A DNA stretch of 60,000 bases from Cristatella mucedo. Its lineage: Eukaryota > Bryozoa > Phylactolaemata > Cristatellidae. Of the stretch, positions 31,860 to 44,364 are shown piece by piece. How positions within the stretch are numbered: position 1 is the first letter of the stretch; each line of letters starts with the position of its first letter. Position numbers and translations under genes: made by a program. The notes beneath the pieces were generated by a model, which saw only the letters and a program-made list of their open reading frames with translations, was not told the DNA's origin and did not search any database. Where the stretch lies: positions 954,501-1,014,500 of the forward strand of contig WPIO01000066.1 of assembly GCA_009760855.2 (NCBI GenBank). Reading direction: 5' to 3'.

Positions 31860-33403
31860 TTCTTGTAAATTATTGTCCTTTTTACTTCTTACAAAAACAC
31901 TGTCTGTTATCACTAACCGTATTGACTTCTTACCTGATGATCCTTGTGAGGTTGTAGATGATCGCTTCTCTCGATTCTTTGTGCATAAAGATAGACAAGA
32001 TCAAGGGGTCCATCTCTGAGATGACAGCATTCACACTAGAATGCTGTTCCCCGATTCCTGGCTGCACCTCAATGTCTGCATTTAAGCAGGTCACTAGTGA
32101 TCTAGTCCTGAAGTTTGTATCTCAATCAAAGAAGACAACTAGTCCTCTGGACCCTATTCCCACTGTCCTGCTCCTACGTTGCATTGATCTGCTGCTGCCG
32201 TGCATTACTAGCATCATTAATATATCATTAGCCTCAGTTCATGTCCCAGCACCTTTCAAAAAAGCTGTAGTCAGGCCAATTCTCAAGAAAGCGACCTAGA
32301 ACAAAAGAACTTAAGCAACTACCACCCAGTCTCCATTCTAGCATTCCTATCAAAGACACTAGAACGGGTCGTGGCGGACCAGCTGAACGTATTGATGACA
32401 TCCACACATGGATGGCAGCCAATTTTCTATAACTACACGATGATAAAACTAACTTACTATTTATGGCCTAACCCAGTGCGATCCACAAACTAGAAAGGCT
32501 GACGCTCGAAATCGACTCTGCCAGCATATCTCCTGTTGAATCAGCTCGAAATCTAGGTGTCATATTCCAAAGCGACCTTTTGTTAGACGACCAAATCAGC
32601 TCCACAGTCAAATTGCCTTCTTTCAGCATCATAAAATTGCTAAAATTCGGGCATGTTTACATAAGGATACCACGTCAAAGTTGGTTCATGCATTCGCGAC
32701 ATCCCGTCTCGACGTCTGCAACTCACTGCGTACTGGCATAGCTGCTTGTGTGATCAGGCGATTGCAGCTGGTTCAAAAATCTGCAGCTAGGCTTGTCTGT
32801 CGTGAGCGTCGCAGTTGCCACATCACACCACTTCTCGCCAACCTGCACTGGATATCAGTCAAACAACTGATTGACTTCAAGGTTTTGTCGCTCACTTTTA
32901 GGTCACTTCATTCTTTGGCTTCAGCATATCTCTCAGATATACTCCCCCATCAGGCCAAGCATCGTACCACCCGCTTTTCGGAATCCAACAGTCTACCAAT
33001 ACCTCGTACAAACCTCAAATCCTTTGGAGACCGTGCATTTAGTTCGTATGCTCCCAAAGCCTGGAATTCCCTCCGGACCTGCGTCAGATTATCCCCTGAC
33101 CTGACCACATATAAAAAGAACTTAAAAACACTCCTATTTAGGACAGCATTTAGTGGATCCATGTGATTCGCCCTTGATGTGCTTATGTGTGCTGACGCTG
33201 TGCATGCTGCCACTAACCACATTTGCATGCTGACCCTGTGCATGTCACCCCTAACCATGTTATTCATTTTGTTTGTTTATTAAGAATGATATTACTCAAC
33301 ATTCAATTGCGTTTCCCTTTGCAGCAAATGCAAAGCTACTTGAGAGAGATTGAATTCTCTGAGGGTGCTTTATCATGTGCGTTGTTATTATTATTATTAT
33401 TGA
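31860..33403 (+). mobile_element. LINE-A, RT-to-tail copy
   Basis: The RT N-terminus reads SKKTTSPLDPIPTVLLLRC, then [19 protein letters not shown] and VVRPILKKAT, where the frame breaks. The catalytic RT core is deleted. The C-terminal block (SRLDVCNSLRTGIAACVIRR ... FGDRAFSSYAPKAWNSLRTC) is open for 161 codons. It ends with a hairpin and (ATT)n. Confidence 0.85.
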
Positions 33404-34009
33404 CGTGCTTACTTAGCCGCATGTGTACTTCTATGTAGAAAAATAGTTCTTTGCAGGTGCTGTCCAAAGATAATGTAGTAATAATATCTATTGTAAATAC
33501 TTTGTAGTTACACTGTCTTTGCAGGTAAATGATGCTAATGTAATATGTAAACAGAAAAAGTCTATGACATTCATGGATCTCGTAAATGGATTGAAGTCGA
33601 TAAAAGCAGCTGGAGGAATCATTCAATGAAAAAAGTTTACCTTTATCAAGCAATCGGAGACTGCACCTTAATACTGAGCCCACGATGATGGCCACGTTAG
33701 TCATCACCTATTATAGGGGCAGAATGTCGCAGTCTGGTTGAAGGCCTATTGAGAGTGAGAATTTACGTAGAAGTTTAGCTAAAGAAAGTAAATTGAAATT
33801 CCGGATAGAACATATGCTCTTGAAGCATTCATTTATGTGTCACATCTGCCTAGTCCATTAAGAAATATGAGACGTGATATATAGCTAGGCATCGACAGCT
33901 TTAAAAATTATTGGCAAGTGAGAAAGTCCTTATTCACCTTTCATAGATTATTATTGATTATTTAGCAGTAAACAACGCAAAACTGACCCATATAAAAACC
34001 AAGTTTGGA
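33404..34009. other. Intronic stretch (receptor intron 2)
   Basis: No exon or repeat was recognised beyond the end of a TTATT tail. The reverse ORF at 33336-33707 reads across a LINE tail and is not credible. Confidence 0.35.
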
Positions 34010-35612
34010 AACTAGATCAAACTTGGGGGCACCAAATTGCTAGACTTCGAACCTTGCCAGTAATTTCCAGTCTGGCTCTAGCTTATCACTCCACAAAATC
34101 AGAATTGCTTAGGGTGTACAAAGACCTGCTAAGGAATGCAGACGTTATAGAACATCCACGCTAGTTTGGCTCAATCTTTCCGCAGCTTTTAACAATACCG
34201 ATCGCCAAGTACTTCTTGAATGCCTCTCATCTCGCCTGGGCATTACTGGCATCGATCTGCAATGGTTCAGGTCGTATCTCAGTGGAAGACTCATGAGTAT
34301 TGATGTAAATGGACAAAGATCATCCGAGATACCTCTGAAACATATGGACTATGAACTATAGGGTACCTCAGGGTTCCGTGGTAGGAGCGGTTATTTTTAT
34401 GGTTTATACTCTCCCTCTCCTCGATGTGATTGCCAAGCACAATCTAGGCTTTCACTTATATGCGGATCACGCTCAGTTGTACCTTTGCTTAAATCCCTCC
34501 CAGCCTTTTAACACCTCGAATTCTCACAAGCCCCTTGCCGCATGTATTGTTGACATCTGCACACGGACGGCAGCAAAGTTTCTTAAATTAAATGATGATA
34601 AAACTAACCTAATAGTTATGGGCAAACCAAGTGTGATTGAGAAATTGGAAAAGCTAACGCTCAAAATCTGGGTTATTCTCAAAATCACGCGAATAAATGT
34701 TCGCATAAATACTCAAATTCACATTATTGATCAAAGCTTTGCCAGAATATTTCCTTTTCTGTCGAATCTGCCCGAAATCTACGTGTCACGTTCCAAACTG
34801 ACCTTTTGATAGACGACCACAGCAGCTCCACAATCAAATCAGCCTACTTTCAGCTACACGAACTTGCTAAAATTAGGGCTTATTTAGATAAGGATACCAC
34901 ATCTTAGTTGGTCCACGCATTTATGACATATCGTCTTGGCTTTTGCAACTCACTACTTGCTGGTCTAACGGCATGTGCACATTGCGCTTACAGCTGGTAA
35001 AAAACTCTGCAGCTAGGCTTGTCTGACGCGAGCATCGCTGTTACCGCATCACACTACTTCTCGCCAACCTGCACTGACTACCAGTCAAGCAACGGATCGA
35101 ATTCAAGAATTTGTCACTCATTTTTAGGTCACTTCATTCTTTGGCGGCAGCCTATCTCTCAGATCTATTTCCCACCAGGCCAAGCAACGTACCACCCGCT
35201 TTTCGGAATCCAACAGTTTACCAATACCTCCTACAAGCCTCAAATCATTTGGAGACTGAGTATTTAGTTCGCCTGCTCCCAAAGCCTGGAACTCACTCGC
35301 ACCTTGCCTCGCAGCAAACCCTGACTTGACCACATTTAAAAAGAACTTAAAAGCGCACCTATTTATTACAGCATTTAGTGGGTCCTCGTGATTCGTCCCC
35401 TATGTGCTGACACTGTGCATGCTGCTACTAACCAAATTTGCATGCTGACCCTGTACAAGTCACCCCTAACCATTTTATTTGTGTTGTTTATCAAGCATGA
35501 CGTCTTTCGCCATTTAACCACGTTACCCTTTGCAGCAAATGTAAAGCGCCTAGAAAGAGATTGAGTTCTCTGAGGGTGCATTGTTATTATTATTATTATT
35601 GTTATTATAGAC
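34010..35612 (+). mobile_element. LINE-A, RT-to-tail copy
   Basis: Worn RT blocks occur in order: SKFQSGFRANHSTESAL-like, LNLSAAFNNTD-like, RVPQGSVVGAVIFMVYTLP, LGFHLYADHAQLYLCLNPSQ (the second catalytic Asp of YADD is changed to His) and [20 protein letters not shown]. The C-terminal block is frameshifted. The 3' UTR, hairpin and TTATT tail are at 35540-35612. Confidence 0.85.
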
Positions 35613-35824
35613 TGGAAACACTTAAAAATAATGATTGTCTCAAAATGTAGTGGAATTGTCTCTATTAGAAAATAGGCTGTTATTCATCGAGAATCTTGTA
35701 GGAGCAGGTCATTTAATAACATAAATATTACTAATAATCATATATATGTATAGTATTATCATGGAGTTTGTTTTTAAAAGTTTACACATTTTCTGGAAAC
35801 GAAGCCTGATTTAATTGTAAATGG

Positions 35825-36215
35825 TTAAATGCTCAATGACAACAGGCTTTACACTATAAGAGATGACACACACAGGGCCAGAATGAAAATTGGTTGGTGA
35901 GAGCATGCACAGGGTCAGCAAGCATAAAAAAGGACGAATCAAGTGGAATTTCTAAAGCTGTGATAAATACATGCATTTTTAGGTTTTTAAATATCCTTAA
36001 ATCAGCTTATGTCGTGACACCAGTCAGAAGTGAGTTCCAGGCTTTCGTAGCACGCGAACTAAATGCACTGTCTTCTAAGTATTTGAGGTTCTTACGAGCT
36101 GTGGGAAAGCTATTAGATTAGGAAAATCAGATTTTACGATGCTGAACCTGGCGGGGGAAGTACATATGAAAGGTAGGGTAGAGCCAGAGTATAAAGAGAC
36201 CAAAAGGTCATTATT
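35825..36215 (-). mobile_element. LINE-A reverse copy without hairpin
   Basis: The + strand reads GCATGCACAGGGTCAGCAAG, GTGACACCAGTCAGAAGTGA, GTTCCAGGCTTTCGTAGCAC and GAACTAAATGCACTGTCTTC. This is the reverse of the 3' UTR and C-terminal block, with no tail. Confidence 0.65.
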
Positions 36216-36655
36216 TCATATTTGCCAAGCTGCATTTCTTCAAAGCCACTTGAAAAATGAGCGCTTTTCTTAAAAATATATTGAGGAATACCGTAGCATT
36301 TTAATTATGAATTATTTATTTCCCAATACCTTTACTTGTAGGATGGACTAATGTAAGTTTAGACTAGGAAATGTTTTTCTTCTGACCAGTGGTGCACAAG
36401 AGCGAATTTCTTAATGTTCTCATAATTTTGGGTATCAGCAACGACAATTTGTTGAGGCTTAGAAATGTCGTCCAGGCGTCATCTTCAGCAGGTAGGTATC
36501 ATGCTCGAGTACTGACCTAGTCTAGGTCCTGCCATCTGTAGGTGCAAGTTAAACTCATCAAATCTCTCTGCCACACACTAATGGTAAGACTCTTTCTGGA
36601 AGATCTACCAAAAAGCCACCCACCAATAAATCAAGTGATTGCAGGTCGCTATCAA

Positions 36656-36775
36656 ATAATAATAATAATATTAATAATAACACACTTGATGAAGCGCCCT
36701 CAGAGAACTTAATCTCTCTCTAGGCGCTTTACATTTGTGGCAAAGGGAAATGCAATGGAAAGGTGAGTAATATCA
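36656..36775 (-). mobile_element. Short LINE-A 3' end, reverse
   Basis: It carries an (AAT)n-type tail and an intact hairpin (GAAGCGCCCTCAGAGAACTT, AATCTCTCTCTAGGCGCTTT). About 50 bp of 3' UTR follow, then unrelated sequence, so it is an extreme 5' truncation. Confidence 0.8.
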
Positions 36776-36919
36776 TTTCAAAGATCCATAGGAATAAGCC
36801 ACTCGGCGTCTTCGCTGAAAGATACGACCTAACCGATTTTGAGCGTTCGGTTTACCAATTTCTGAATCTCACTTGGTTTTCAGATAGCTATTAAGTTGGT
36901 TTAATCACTATTATATTCA

Positions 36920-37075
36920 AGAAAGTTTACTGCCATCCATGTGCAAATATCGTCAATGCATGCAGAAATCGCCTTGAAAGAGTTCTACTTACTGGAGGAC
37001 AGGGAGGGCTTAAAACAAAGGTACAACTAAGTGTCACCTGCATAGGTGGGAAAGCCTAGGTTTGCAAAGGCCTAT
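36920..37075 (-). mobile_element. Diverged LINE RT fragment
   Basis: In reverse the sequence resembles the RT catalytic area (a Y-A-G/D-D-TQLYLCFKP-like stretch), with words such as CCATCCATGTGCAAATATCG and GTACAACTAAGTGTCACCTG. It cannot be assigned firmly to LINE-A or LINE-B. Confidence 0.45.
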
Positions 37076-38503
37076 TCGTTCTTCGTAAATGCATAATGAT
37101 GATCTAGCAAATGCTACTTAATAAGGGATGCTTACTTATTCGAATAATTGTGTTAGCTAATCTTCACCGATTGCTTGCATTAAAGATTATGCATTAAAGA
37201 TTATTCAGGAAAAATAGCTGCGGAAGCAGTTAAGTCAATGAATCAAATGCGAGCCTCTCAAAGCTTCCAAGCATACATTTAACGCTTAATTTTAACGGTA
37301 AAAATAAAAGTCATAACAATTTGAAAATGTACCTGTAAAAAAATTGATTCTGGTTAGGTACATTGGTTCCGCCCACCCCTTGAAAATTCATGCGATGGCA
37401 TCTAGTGCTGCGGCATAAATTTAAATCCACGACAATTGTGCAAAAGCATCCGCCAGACTTCAGTATATTTGCAATTATTAGGAGTCTCGGTTATTTGGAG
37501 TCACTGAATTAACAACAGCAAAGTAAAGCAAGCGGAACAACAGAGGCGTTCACGGGGTGCAATGAAAAGATGGCCGCCGAGGCCTTCATTAGGAGGCACA
37601 CGTATTTCTAACGCTCGAAATTAGTTCATTTAAAAAGACCTCGCTCTTATTTAAAAGGTTGATTTCTTGTTTTGAAAGTTAATTTACACTGCAGGTTTTT
37701 ACCATGGCACAATATCCGACGCACAAAATATCTTAGATAAAGATCCTTCATCCAAACAGCATGATCGTAAAATATATTTCAGTTTAAATATCGTAATACA
37801 CCGGTCGTAGCAGTGTTTTATAATTTAAAAAACGTAGCTAACATCTAACATCGAGCGGAAATGCGAGCCAAATCTAAGGCACCCTATTCCCTTGTTAACT
37901 GCTCGCGAAAGTTGCTTTCTACCACCGTCAGAACAAAAAAAAACTCTGGGGATAACTCAAGCGAAAGGTTTGGACATGAGAGTTTGCCACTTTACTCAGT
38001 AGTCTTCTTCCAAGGTGCTAAGGCCAATTGCTATTTTCTTAAAAATATAACTTAACAAAAAGACATAACAAATACCTAAATAAACACCCCTAAATTATCA
38101 AACCATATGTCGCCAATAGAAAAGCCCTATCAGGTGGTATTACAGCCTTGATCTTACCTCGCCAATAATTCTGAACCTCATACAAGTTGATATCTCGAGG
38201 CCTTTTAGAATCTGAAAAGTGAGTCTCAACTCAGTTAAGATGAGTCTTAGCAAGCGTAACGGCTATTAACAATTCCCAGTAATAACAGAGAATTTGAAGC
38301 ATGCAGACATAAGCGAACTAATATTTGCGCGTGAGAACTTAACGTGTGCCTTCGTTGACATCTGATAATTGTAATAGAAAATACGAAGAGTGCGCATTGA
38401 TATTGCCTTTGTGATGAAAGAAGTAATGAAACTTGATTTATTCAAAGGATATGGAAAACAGAGATTTCGTTCATTTCAATTTTGTGAAGAATACATAAGT
38501 AAT
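37076..38503. other. Intronic stretch without recognised features
   Basis: This is AT-rich, low-coding sequence in receptor intron 2. A 64-codon ORF at 37861 lacks splice support or domain resemblance. No repeats shared with the rest of the window were seen. Confidence 0.35.
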
Positions 38504-38640
38504 TGGTTTGGTCTAGCGGTTAAGGTGCTCGCCCAGACTAAGGTCTGACGGAGGCCGTGGGCTCGAGCCCCGAGGCATATGTGAAGCGCCTGAATAGAGA
38601 TTAAGTTCCCTTGGGGCGCTATATAAATGAATTATATATT
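38504..38640 (+). mobile_element. SINE-1, reference copy
   Basis: The tRNA-like head is GGTTTGGTCTAGCGGTTAAG (box A TGGTCTAGCGG) with GTGCTCGCC. Box B lies in CGTGGGCTCGAGCCCC. The tail is GTGAAGCGCCTGAATAGAGA, TTAAGTTCCCTTGGGGCGCT, ATATAAATGAATTATATATT. It matches the LINE-A 3' stem-loop (AAAGCGCCTAGAAAGAGATT...GGGCGCTTTATC) position by position. The head is closest to Glu/Val-type tRNAs by eye. It is not a tRNA gene, because no acceptor stem or complete cloverleaf is present. Confidence 0.85.
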
Positions 38641-39267
38641 ATTAATTTCCGTTAGTCGTGATTTCCAGGTTTTAATAGAACGAATGGCATATCATCAGGT
38701 CTCCAATTTAATTTGAGCACGGTCGCTGGCGTGAGCAAAACATCATGATTTAGAGCAAATCCTAGCCAGATGTGATGCGAAATGCGATATTAGGTCATTG
38801 TCAGAACAATTAAATAATGAGATGGAAAAGGTGAGAGGAAAAGGCTTAAATTATATTAGTTGCTTGATGGGAAGTGAGTAAAGGTCAATGAAATGAGGTG
38901 TAAAAGAAATCAGTCACAACGTTTATAAAGAACTAATGCAATGAAAAATCTAGCATTAATAGCTGGCCTATTGTATTTTTCAAAGCTTTAAAGCAAAAAT
39001 CAGATGGTTACTGATGACTTACACGATTATCCACTCTTTATTGGCTAATGCATTCCTGTTCCATGACATGAGCTCGTTAGAGATCAGAGAATTTTCCGAA
39101 AAGAAGAATCTTCCGCAGCTTCTTCTTTTCATCGGCATCAGCATCAGTACAATTAACAGTTAATTGACTGTACAATAACGAAGGTTTAAATTATTCGAAC
39201 TACACTCATCATTACCTCATTTACGTCTCCTGATTAAAGTATCTAAAGAAACTTTGAGATCTAGCAC
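38641..39267. other. Intronic stretch without recognised features
   Basis: No exon, LINE or SINE was recognised between the SINE-1 copy and the LINE-A pair at 39268. Confidence 0.35.
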
Positions 39268-40218
39268 TAATGCACCTATTTAGGACAGCATTTAGTGGGT
39301 CCCCTGTGATTCTTCCTTCATGCGCTTAATAATAATAATAATAATAATAATATTGCACTTGATAAAGCGCCCTCAGAGAACTTAATCTCTTTCTAGGCGC
39401 TTTACATTTGCTGCAAAGTGATACGCAATAGAATAGTAAGTAAAATCATGCTTGAAAAACAAACAAAATGAATAACATGGTTAGGGGTTACATGCACTGG
39501 GTCAGCATGCAAATGTGGTTAGTGGCAGCATGAACAGTGTCAGCACGCATAAGCACATCGAGGACGAATCACAAGGACCCACTAAATGCTGTCCTAAATA
39601 GGTATGTTTTTAAGTTTCTTTTAAATGTGGTCAGGTCAGGGGATGTTCTGATGCAGGTCGGAGGGAGTTCCAGGCTGTGGGAGCATACGAGCTAAATGCA
39701 CGGTCTCCAAAGGATTTAAGGTTTGTACGAGGTATTTCTAGACTGTTGGATTCCGAAAAGCGAGTGGTACGATGCTTTGCCTGATGGGGTAGTATCTCTG
39801 AAAGATAGGCTGGAGCCATAGAATGAAGAGACCTAAAAGTGAGCGACAAAACCTTGAAGTCAATCCGTTGCTTGACTGGTAACCAGTGCAGGTCGGCGAG
39901 AAGTGGAGTAATGTGGCAACTGCGACGCTCACGACAGACAAGCCTAGCTGCAGAGTTTTGCACCAGCTGCAATCGCCTGATCGCACATGCTGGTAGGCCA
40001 GTAAGCTTAAGCGTGCTTACACTGTGCATTCTGCCACTAGCCACACTTGCATGCTGACCCTGTGCATGTCAACCCTAACCATGCTATTCATGTTGTTTAT
40101 CAAGCATGATATTACTCACCATTTAACTGTGTTTTACTTTGCAGCAAATGTAAAGCGCCTAGAGAGAGATTGAGTTCTCTGAGGGCGCTCCATCAAGTGT
40201 ATTATTGTTATTATTATA
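39268..40218 (+). mobile_element. LINE-A 3' copy split by an opposite-strand LINE-A
   Basis: The + copy begins GCACCTATTTAGGACAGCAT and stops at CTTCATGCGCTTAA (39329). It resumes at 40005 with GCTTAAGCGTGCTTACACTG and continues through the 3' UTR, an intact hairpin and TTATT tail at 40153-40218. The segment between is a reverse LINE-A. Confidence 0.85.
39330..40004 (-). mobile_element. LINE-A reverse copy nested in LINE-A, TSD GCTTAA
   Basis: It opens with an (AAT)n tail and a perfect hairpin. The reverse C-terminal frame reads AVRRLQLVQNSAARLVCRE-like, HITPLLADLHWLPVKQRIDF and FGDRAFSSYAPTAWNSL, open for 137 codons. The word GCTTAA occurs at both borders (39324-39329 and 40005-40010) and is a target-site duplication. 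Confidence 0.85.
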
Positions 40219-40345
40219 TATTCTATATTATACATTAATATATTATTATATCATTATACATTATTGTTATTATTATATTATATTATATATATTATATATG
40301 AATATTATATTATATATTATATTCTATTTATATATTATTATAGCC
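40205..40345. repeat. TA/ATT-rich low-complexity tract
   Basis: The sequence is almost pure A/T with TTATTATA and ATATTATAT motifs, extending from the LINE-A (ATT)n tail. A Tyr/Ile/Leu ORF over it is an artefact. Confidence 0.8.
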
Positions 40346-40898
40346 ATGTTACGCGCTACTGAAACTGCAATTTCGAATATACACAGGATTCGCTAATCAA
40401 TCCTAGACAGGTAGATAATATTTTCTAATCTGTACAGATCATATGCGTTGCTGTTCTGGTTCAGTTGCATGATATGTTTATTAGAACACAAGAGATCTCT
40501 ATATGCTGGAATACAAAACAACTTAATGAATAAAACGACCCCTGCCACTATTATAAGCGTATATGTCGCTAATACTTATGAAATACCAAGAAATAAAGTC
40601 TTTGCCTAGCAGCTAGGCAAGCCATGCTTGAACTGCTTGAAATTTCCACCCTGAAGCTAAAACTGACCTCACAGCTACTGTTCAGTGCTCAGGTCAGAAT
40701 TGGAAGATCACTGCAGCTAAAGCCTCGGAGCATCGCTAGCTACTCAATGAATTTTCCACGGTAGCTGGCATTACTCTTTTTCCATAATATTCTAGATAAG
40801 TACTTTATGTAAGTAAATATTCTTCGCAGTCACCAAAACCTCTACAAAATTGGTTCCCATTAGCAAAATATAGTAACTGTGATCTGCTTTTATGAAAG

Positions 40899-41694
40899 AG
40901 CCAGAGAACCTTTTAAGGAAGGTCACAGGTTGAGGAACGGCGATAGCTTTGGTCGGAGGGGGCTTAATTGAGGCACGAATGTGCACAATTTTTTCAGTAA
41001 AGAAGGCTGAAAACTTTTCTGCTGAGCCCTTAATATCTGGGGAGTCAGACCTGACAGCATTGGCCAGTAAATGTTTTACTGTCTTATAAATCTGTTTAGT
41101 GTCCGACTGGCGGGAATTCAGCTTTTTAATGAAAAAAGAAGCCCTGGTTTTTTTAAGCTTTCGGGTGTAAACTCGAAGGAAGTCTTTAAAATTGACCAGG
41201 TCTGCCTCAGACCCCGATTTCTTGAAACGACGTTCCAGCCTGCACTTGACACGGTGCATCTTAAGGAGTTTTTTGGTAAATTGAAAGCAATCTCGACGAC
41301 TTTGAACACGGATAGAGCGAACGGGAGCATGCTTGTCAAGAGCACTCCTGAGTGTCATGTTCATCGCATCAGTGAGGGTATCGAGGCTGCCGGTCGAGTC
41401 TGAATGCAGATCAAGAAGGCCTATATCAAAAACAGATTTCAAAAACTTGTCCACGTCAATGCTTTGTAAGATACGTCGTTTGGCAAATTCGACATTGCCC
41501 TGCACGTACGAGGGAGCAGAAACAGTAAACTAGACCGAACAATGATCTGAGAGGGTCAGTGAGCACACCAAAAAGTCAGTGGGCAGGACATCCTTAGTTA
41601 TCACGAGATCTAGAATGTGGCCACCGACGTGGGTGCTATGATTAACGTGTTGGGCCAAACCAAAATTCCCCAGACAGTCAAGAAATGAGCGGAA
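40899..41694 (-). mobile_element. LINE-B internal fragment (end of EN to start of RT)
   Basis: Reverse reading from 41694 gives the end of the endonuclease, including LTLSDHCSV with the SDH motif, then a TAG stop. The linker follows (NVEFAKRRILQSIDVDKFLK, STGSLDTLTDAMNMTLRSAL, RSIRVQSRRDCFQFTKKLL, IYKTVKHLLANAV). Both ends are truncated. Comparison with 19970-20570 shows the first copy lost about 150 bp here. Confidence 0.85.
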
Positions 41695-41734
41695 GTATGC
41701 TCATGCGCCGTGCTTCCCACGAATAAATTGAAAT

Positions 41735-41865
41735 TAATTGGTTTAATATAATATAATATATAACATAATATATATATATACATAGTATATACAATATAAT
41801 AGTATAAGTATAATATCGTATATAATATATTATATTATATAACGTGATATAAGTTTAATTGGTTG
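41735..41865. repeat. TATA-type AT-rich tract
   Basis: The tract is ATATAATATA/TATATAT-type low complexity just outside the LINE-B fragment. No function is assigned. Confidence 0.75.
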
Positions 41866-42355
41866 ACTGTTCCTGTCTGTACTTTAGCCAGTAGTGGCTT
41901 CTTTTTAGGCTTAGCAACTGCTTTGTATGTCACCTCGGTGGTTACTGGATCGTTACTTGGAGTGTTACGAATCATCACAGCTGGAGGCATCCAACATCCA
42001 GGGCTCCATTAGGAATGAAGAAAGTCCCAAATTAGCCGTGTGATTCCATGGCAAGCTTTATCCTTAGCCGTTTGCATTTCCAAGCCATACCACCTGCCAG
42101 TGAGGACGACCGGCTCTATATCATGGAAACGTTTTGTAGTATTTTCCCTGTTGTATAGAAATCCATCACAATTAGTAATAACGTTAATAGTAATAATAAT
42201 AATAATTAAACACCTGAGTCACTAGTGATCTCGTTCTAAAGTTCACATCAAAATCAAAGAAGAAAACAAGTTCTTTTGACCCTATTCCCACTGTCCTGCT
42301 CATACGTTGCATTGATCAGCTGCTTCCACGCATAACTAATATCATTAATATGTCA

Positions 42356-43627
42356 CGAAGTTCTGCTTGAACGATAAAGAACAACGATCGGTCTGGCAGA
42401 CGGAGCACTGGCGTGGTTTAAATCATACTTGTCTGATCGTGTTCAATCCGTGTCATGTGGGGGACAGGTCTCACACACGAGAAGGGTCACCTGTTGAGTC
42501 CCTCAAGGGTCTGTACTCGGTCCCTTGCTGTTCTCCATTTATACACAACCTTTAGGAAAAGTGATTAAGGCCCATGGAATCGGATATCACTTCTATGCTG
42601 ACGATACTCAGTTGCATATGTCATTCAAACCGTCGGAATCTGCTGCAGCAACTGAGAAACTGAATGCTTGCCTTGCCGATATTCGATCCTGGATGTCGGA
42701 AAACTTCCTGAAATTAAATGATGATAAAATCGAACTGCTGCTCATAGGACACCCTAAGCGTGTAGCTGGATTAAAAGGCTTTGCTGTTCTAATAGGTGAT
42801 GCTATTGTGCGACCTTCACCACGTGCTCAAAATTTAGGTGTCGTGTTCGACAGCTGCCTCAATTTCAAAAGCTTCATTCAGAAGACTGCCTCTACAGCTA
42901 GCCATCACATCCGATCCCTATCCAAGATTAGAAGCTGTCGCCCACAGTGGCTTGTAAAAAAATTAACTAGTTCTTAAGTTCTGTCTCGGCTTGATTATTG
43001 TAATTCCCTTTTGGCTGGGCTGCCAAAGAAAGTTATAACGCCTCTACAGCGGACTATGAATATGGCTGCAAGGCTAGTCTTCAAGTACCAGCGGTTTGAG
43101 TGCGTGTCACCTCTGCTGAAAGAGCTAGGATGGTTGCCGGTTGAGCAAAGAATACAGAGCAAAGTTTTTATGCTGACCCACAAGGCCCGCCACGGCGTGG
43201 CTCCTTCGTACCTAGCTGAAATGCTGCACCAGTTTCAGCCTGTTCGTGCCTTCAGGTCCTGTGTGGACAATAAATTACCCGTCCAATTACTCCGCTTAAA
43301 GACAGTTGGCGACAGAACGTTCAGTTCTGCAGGTCCTAGACTGTGGAACTCGCCTCCACAATTCTCACGCCACGACAACTACTCTCCTACTGCTGACTAT
43401 GGCACATCCTTTTCAGCGGTCCTAAGCTGCTACTTTTATTCTACTCAGTACCTCAACTGCTCTCCTGACCCTGCTATGCTTCCCATTTCTCTTTGTTTCG
43501 TGAGACGAAGTCTGTTGGCTACCGAATGCGTACCGAAAGCCGCTTAGGCTGTGAGTGGGCTATAAAAAACTCTCCTGCGTAACACCTACGTAGTCTTTAT
43601 GACGGCCGAGTTACAGACGGAGATACA
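42356..43627 (+). mobile_element. LINE-B, 5'-truncated copy nested in LINE-A
   Basis: It starts in the RT at CGAAGTTCTGCTTGAACG. One frame is open over 42525-42977 ([60 protein letters not shown]) and another over 43011-43547 (RTMNMAARLVFKYQRFE, LPVEQRIQSKVFMLTHKA, SYLAEMLHQFQPVRAF). It ends with ACAGACGGAGATACATTA. YADD is intact, but the copy lacks EN and has a stop at 42976. Confidence 0.9.
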
Positions 43628-44292
43628 TTAGCTTCAGGTTATGTCCCAGCACCTTTCAAGAAGGCGGTAGTCAGGCCACTTCTCAAGAAAGCAACAATAC
43701 ACCAAGAGAACATGAGCAACTACCGTCCAGTCTCCCTTCTATCATTCCTATCCAGGACACTGGAACGGGTCGTGGCAGATCAGCGGAACTTATATATTGA
43801 AACTGCAAACCGTGCAAGTAAGTTCCAGTCTTGCTATTGAGCTAATAACCCTACAGAGTCAGCATTGCTTAGGATGTATAACTACCTACTTAGGAATGCC
43901 GACATAGGTAGAGTGTCTCTGGTAGTTTTGCTTGACCTTTCAGCAGCTTTTGATACTATTGATCACAGACTTCTTCTAGAGCGTCTGTCATCTCACCTGG
44001 GCATCACCGGCACTGCTCTGCAATGATTTAGGTCATATCTTACTCAGCGGCTCCAGAGTATTGGCGTGAATTGAAAACGATCATCCAAGGTACCTCTGAA
44101 ATAGGGGGTACCTCAGGGAACCATGCTAGGTCTCGTTCTTTACACGGTTTATATACTCCCTCTTGCTAATGTGGTTGCCCAGCACAATCTAGGCTTTCAC
44201 TGCTATGAGGATGACAATCAGTTTTAACTTAGCTTTCATCCCTCTCAAAATTGAAGCACCTCGAATTCTCCCAACTCCTTTGCTTCATGTAT

Positions 44293-44364
44293 AAGCGCCT
44301 AGAAAGAGATTAAGTTCTCTGAGGGCGCTTTATCAAGTGCAATATTATTATTATTATTATTATT
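44293..44364 (+). mobile_element. Tail-only LINE-A unit nested in LINE-A
   Basis: The unit is AAGCGCCTAGAAAGAGATTA, TTCTCTGAGGGCGCTTTATC, AAGTGCAA and (TAT)n. It interrupts the host between TGCTTCATGTAT and TGATGACATTCGCAC, which are adjacent in other copies. Confidence 0.85.

Noticed and set aside
37861-38055. 64-codon forward ORF
   Set aside because: No splice support, domain or repeat in the window; its length is as expected by chance.
38504-38575. Possible Glu/Val-type tRNA gene
   Set aside because: No acceptor stem; the head is followed directly by the LINE-like tail and repeated elsewhere, so it is SINE-1.
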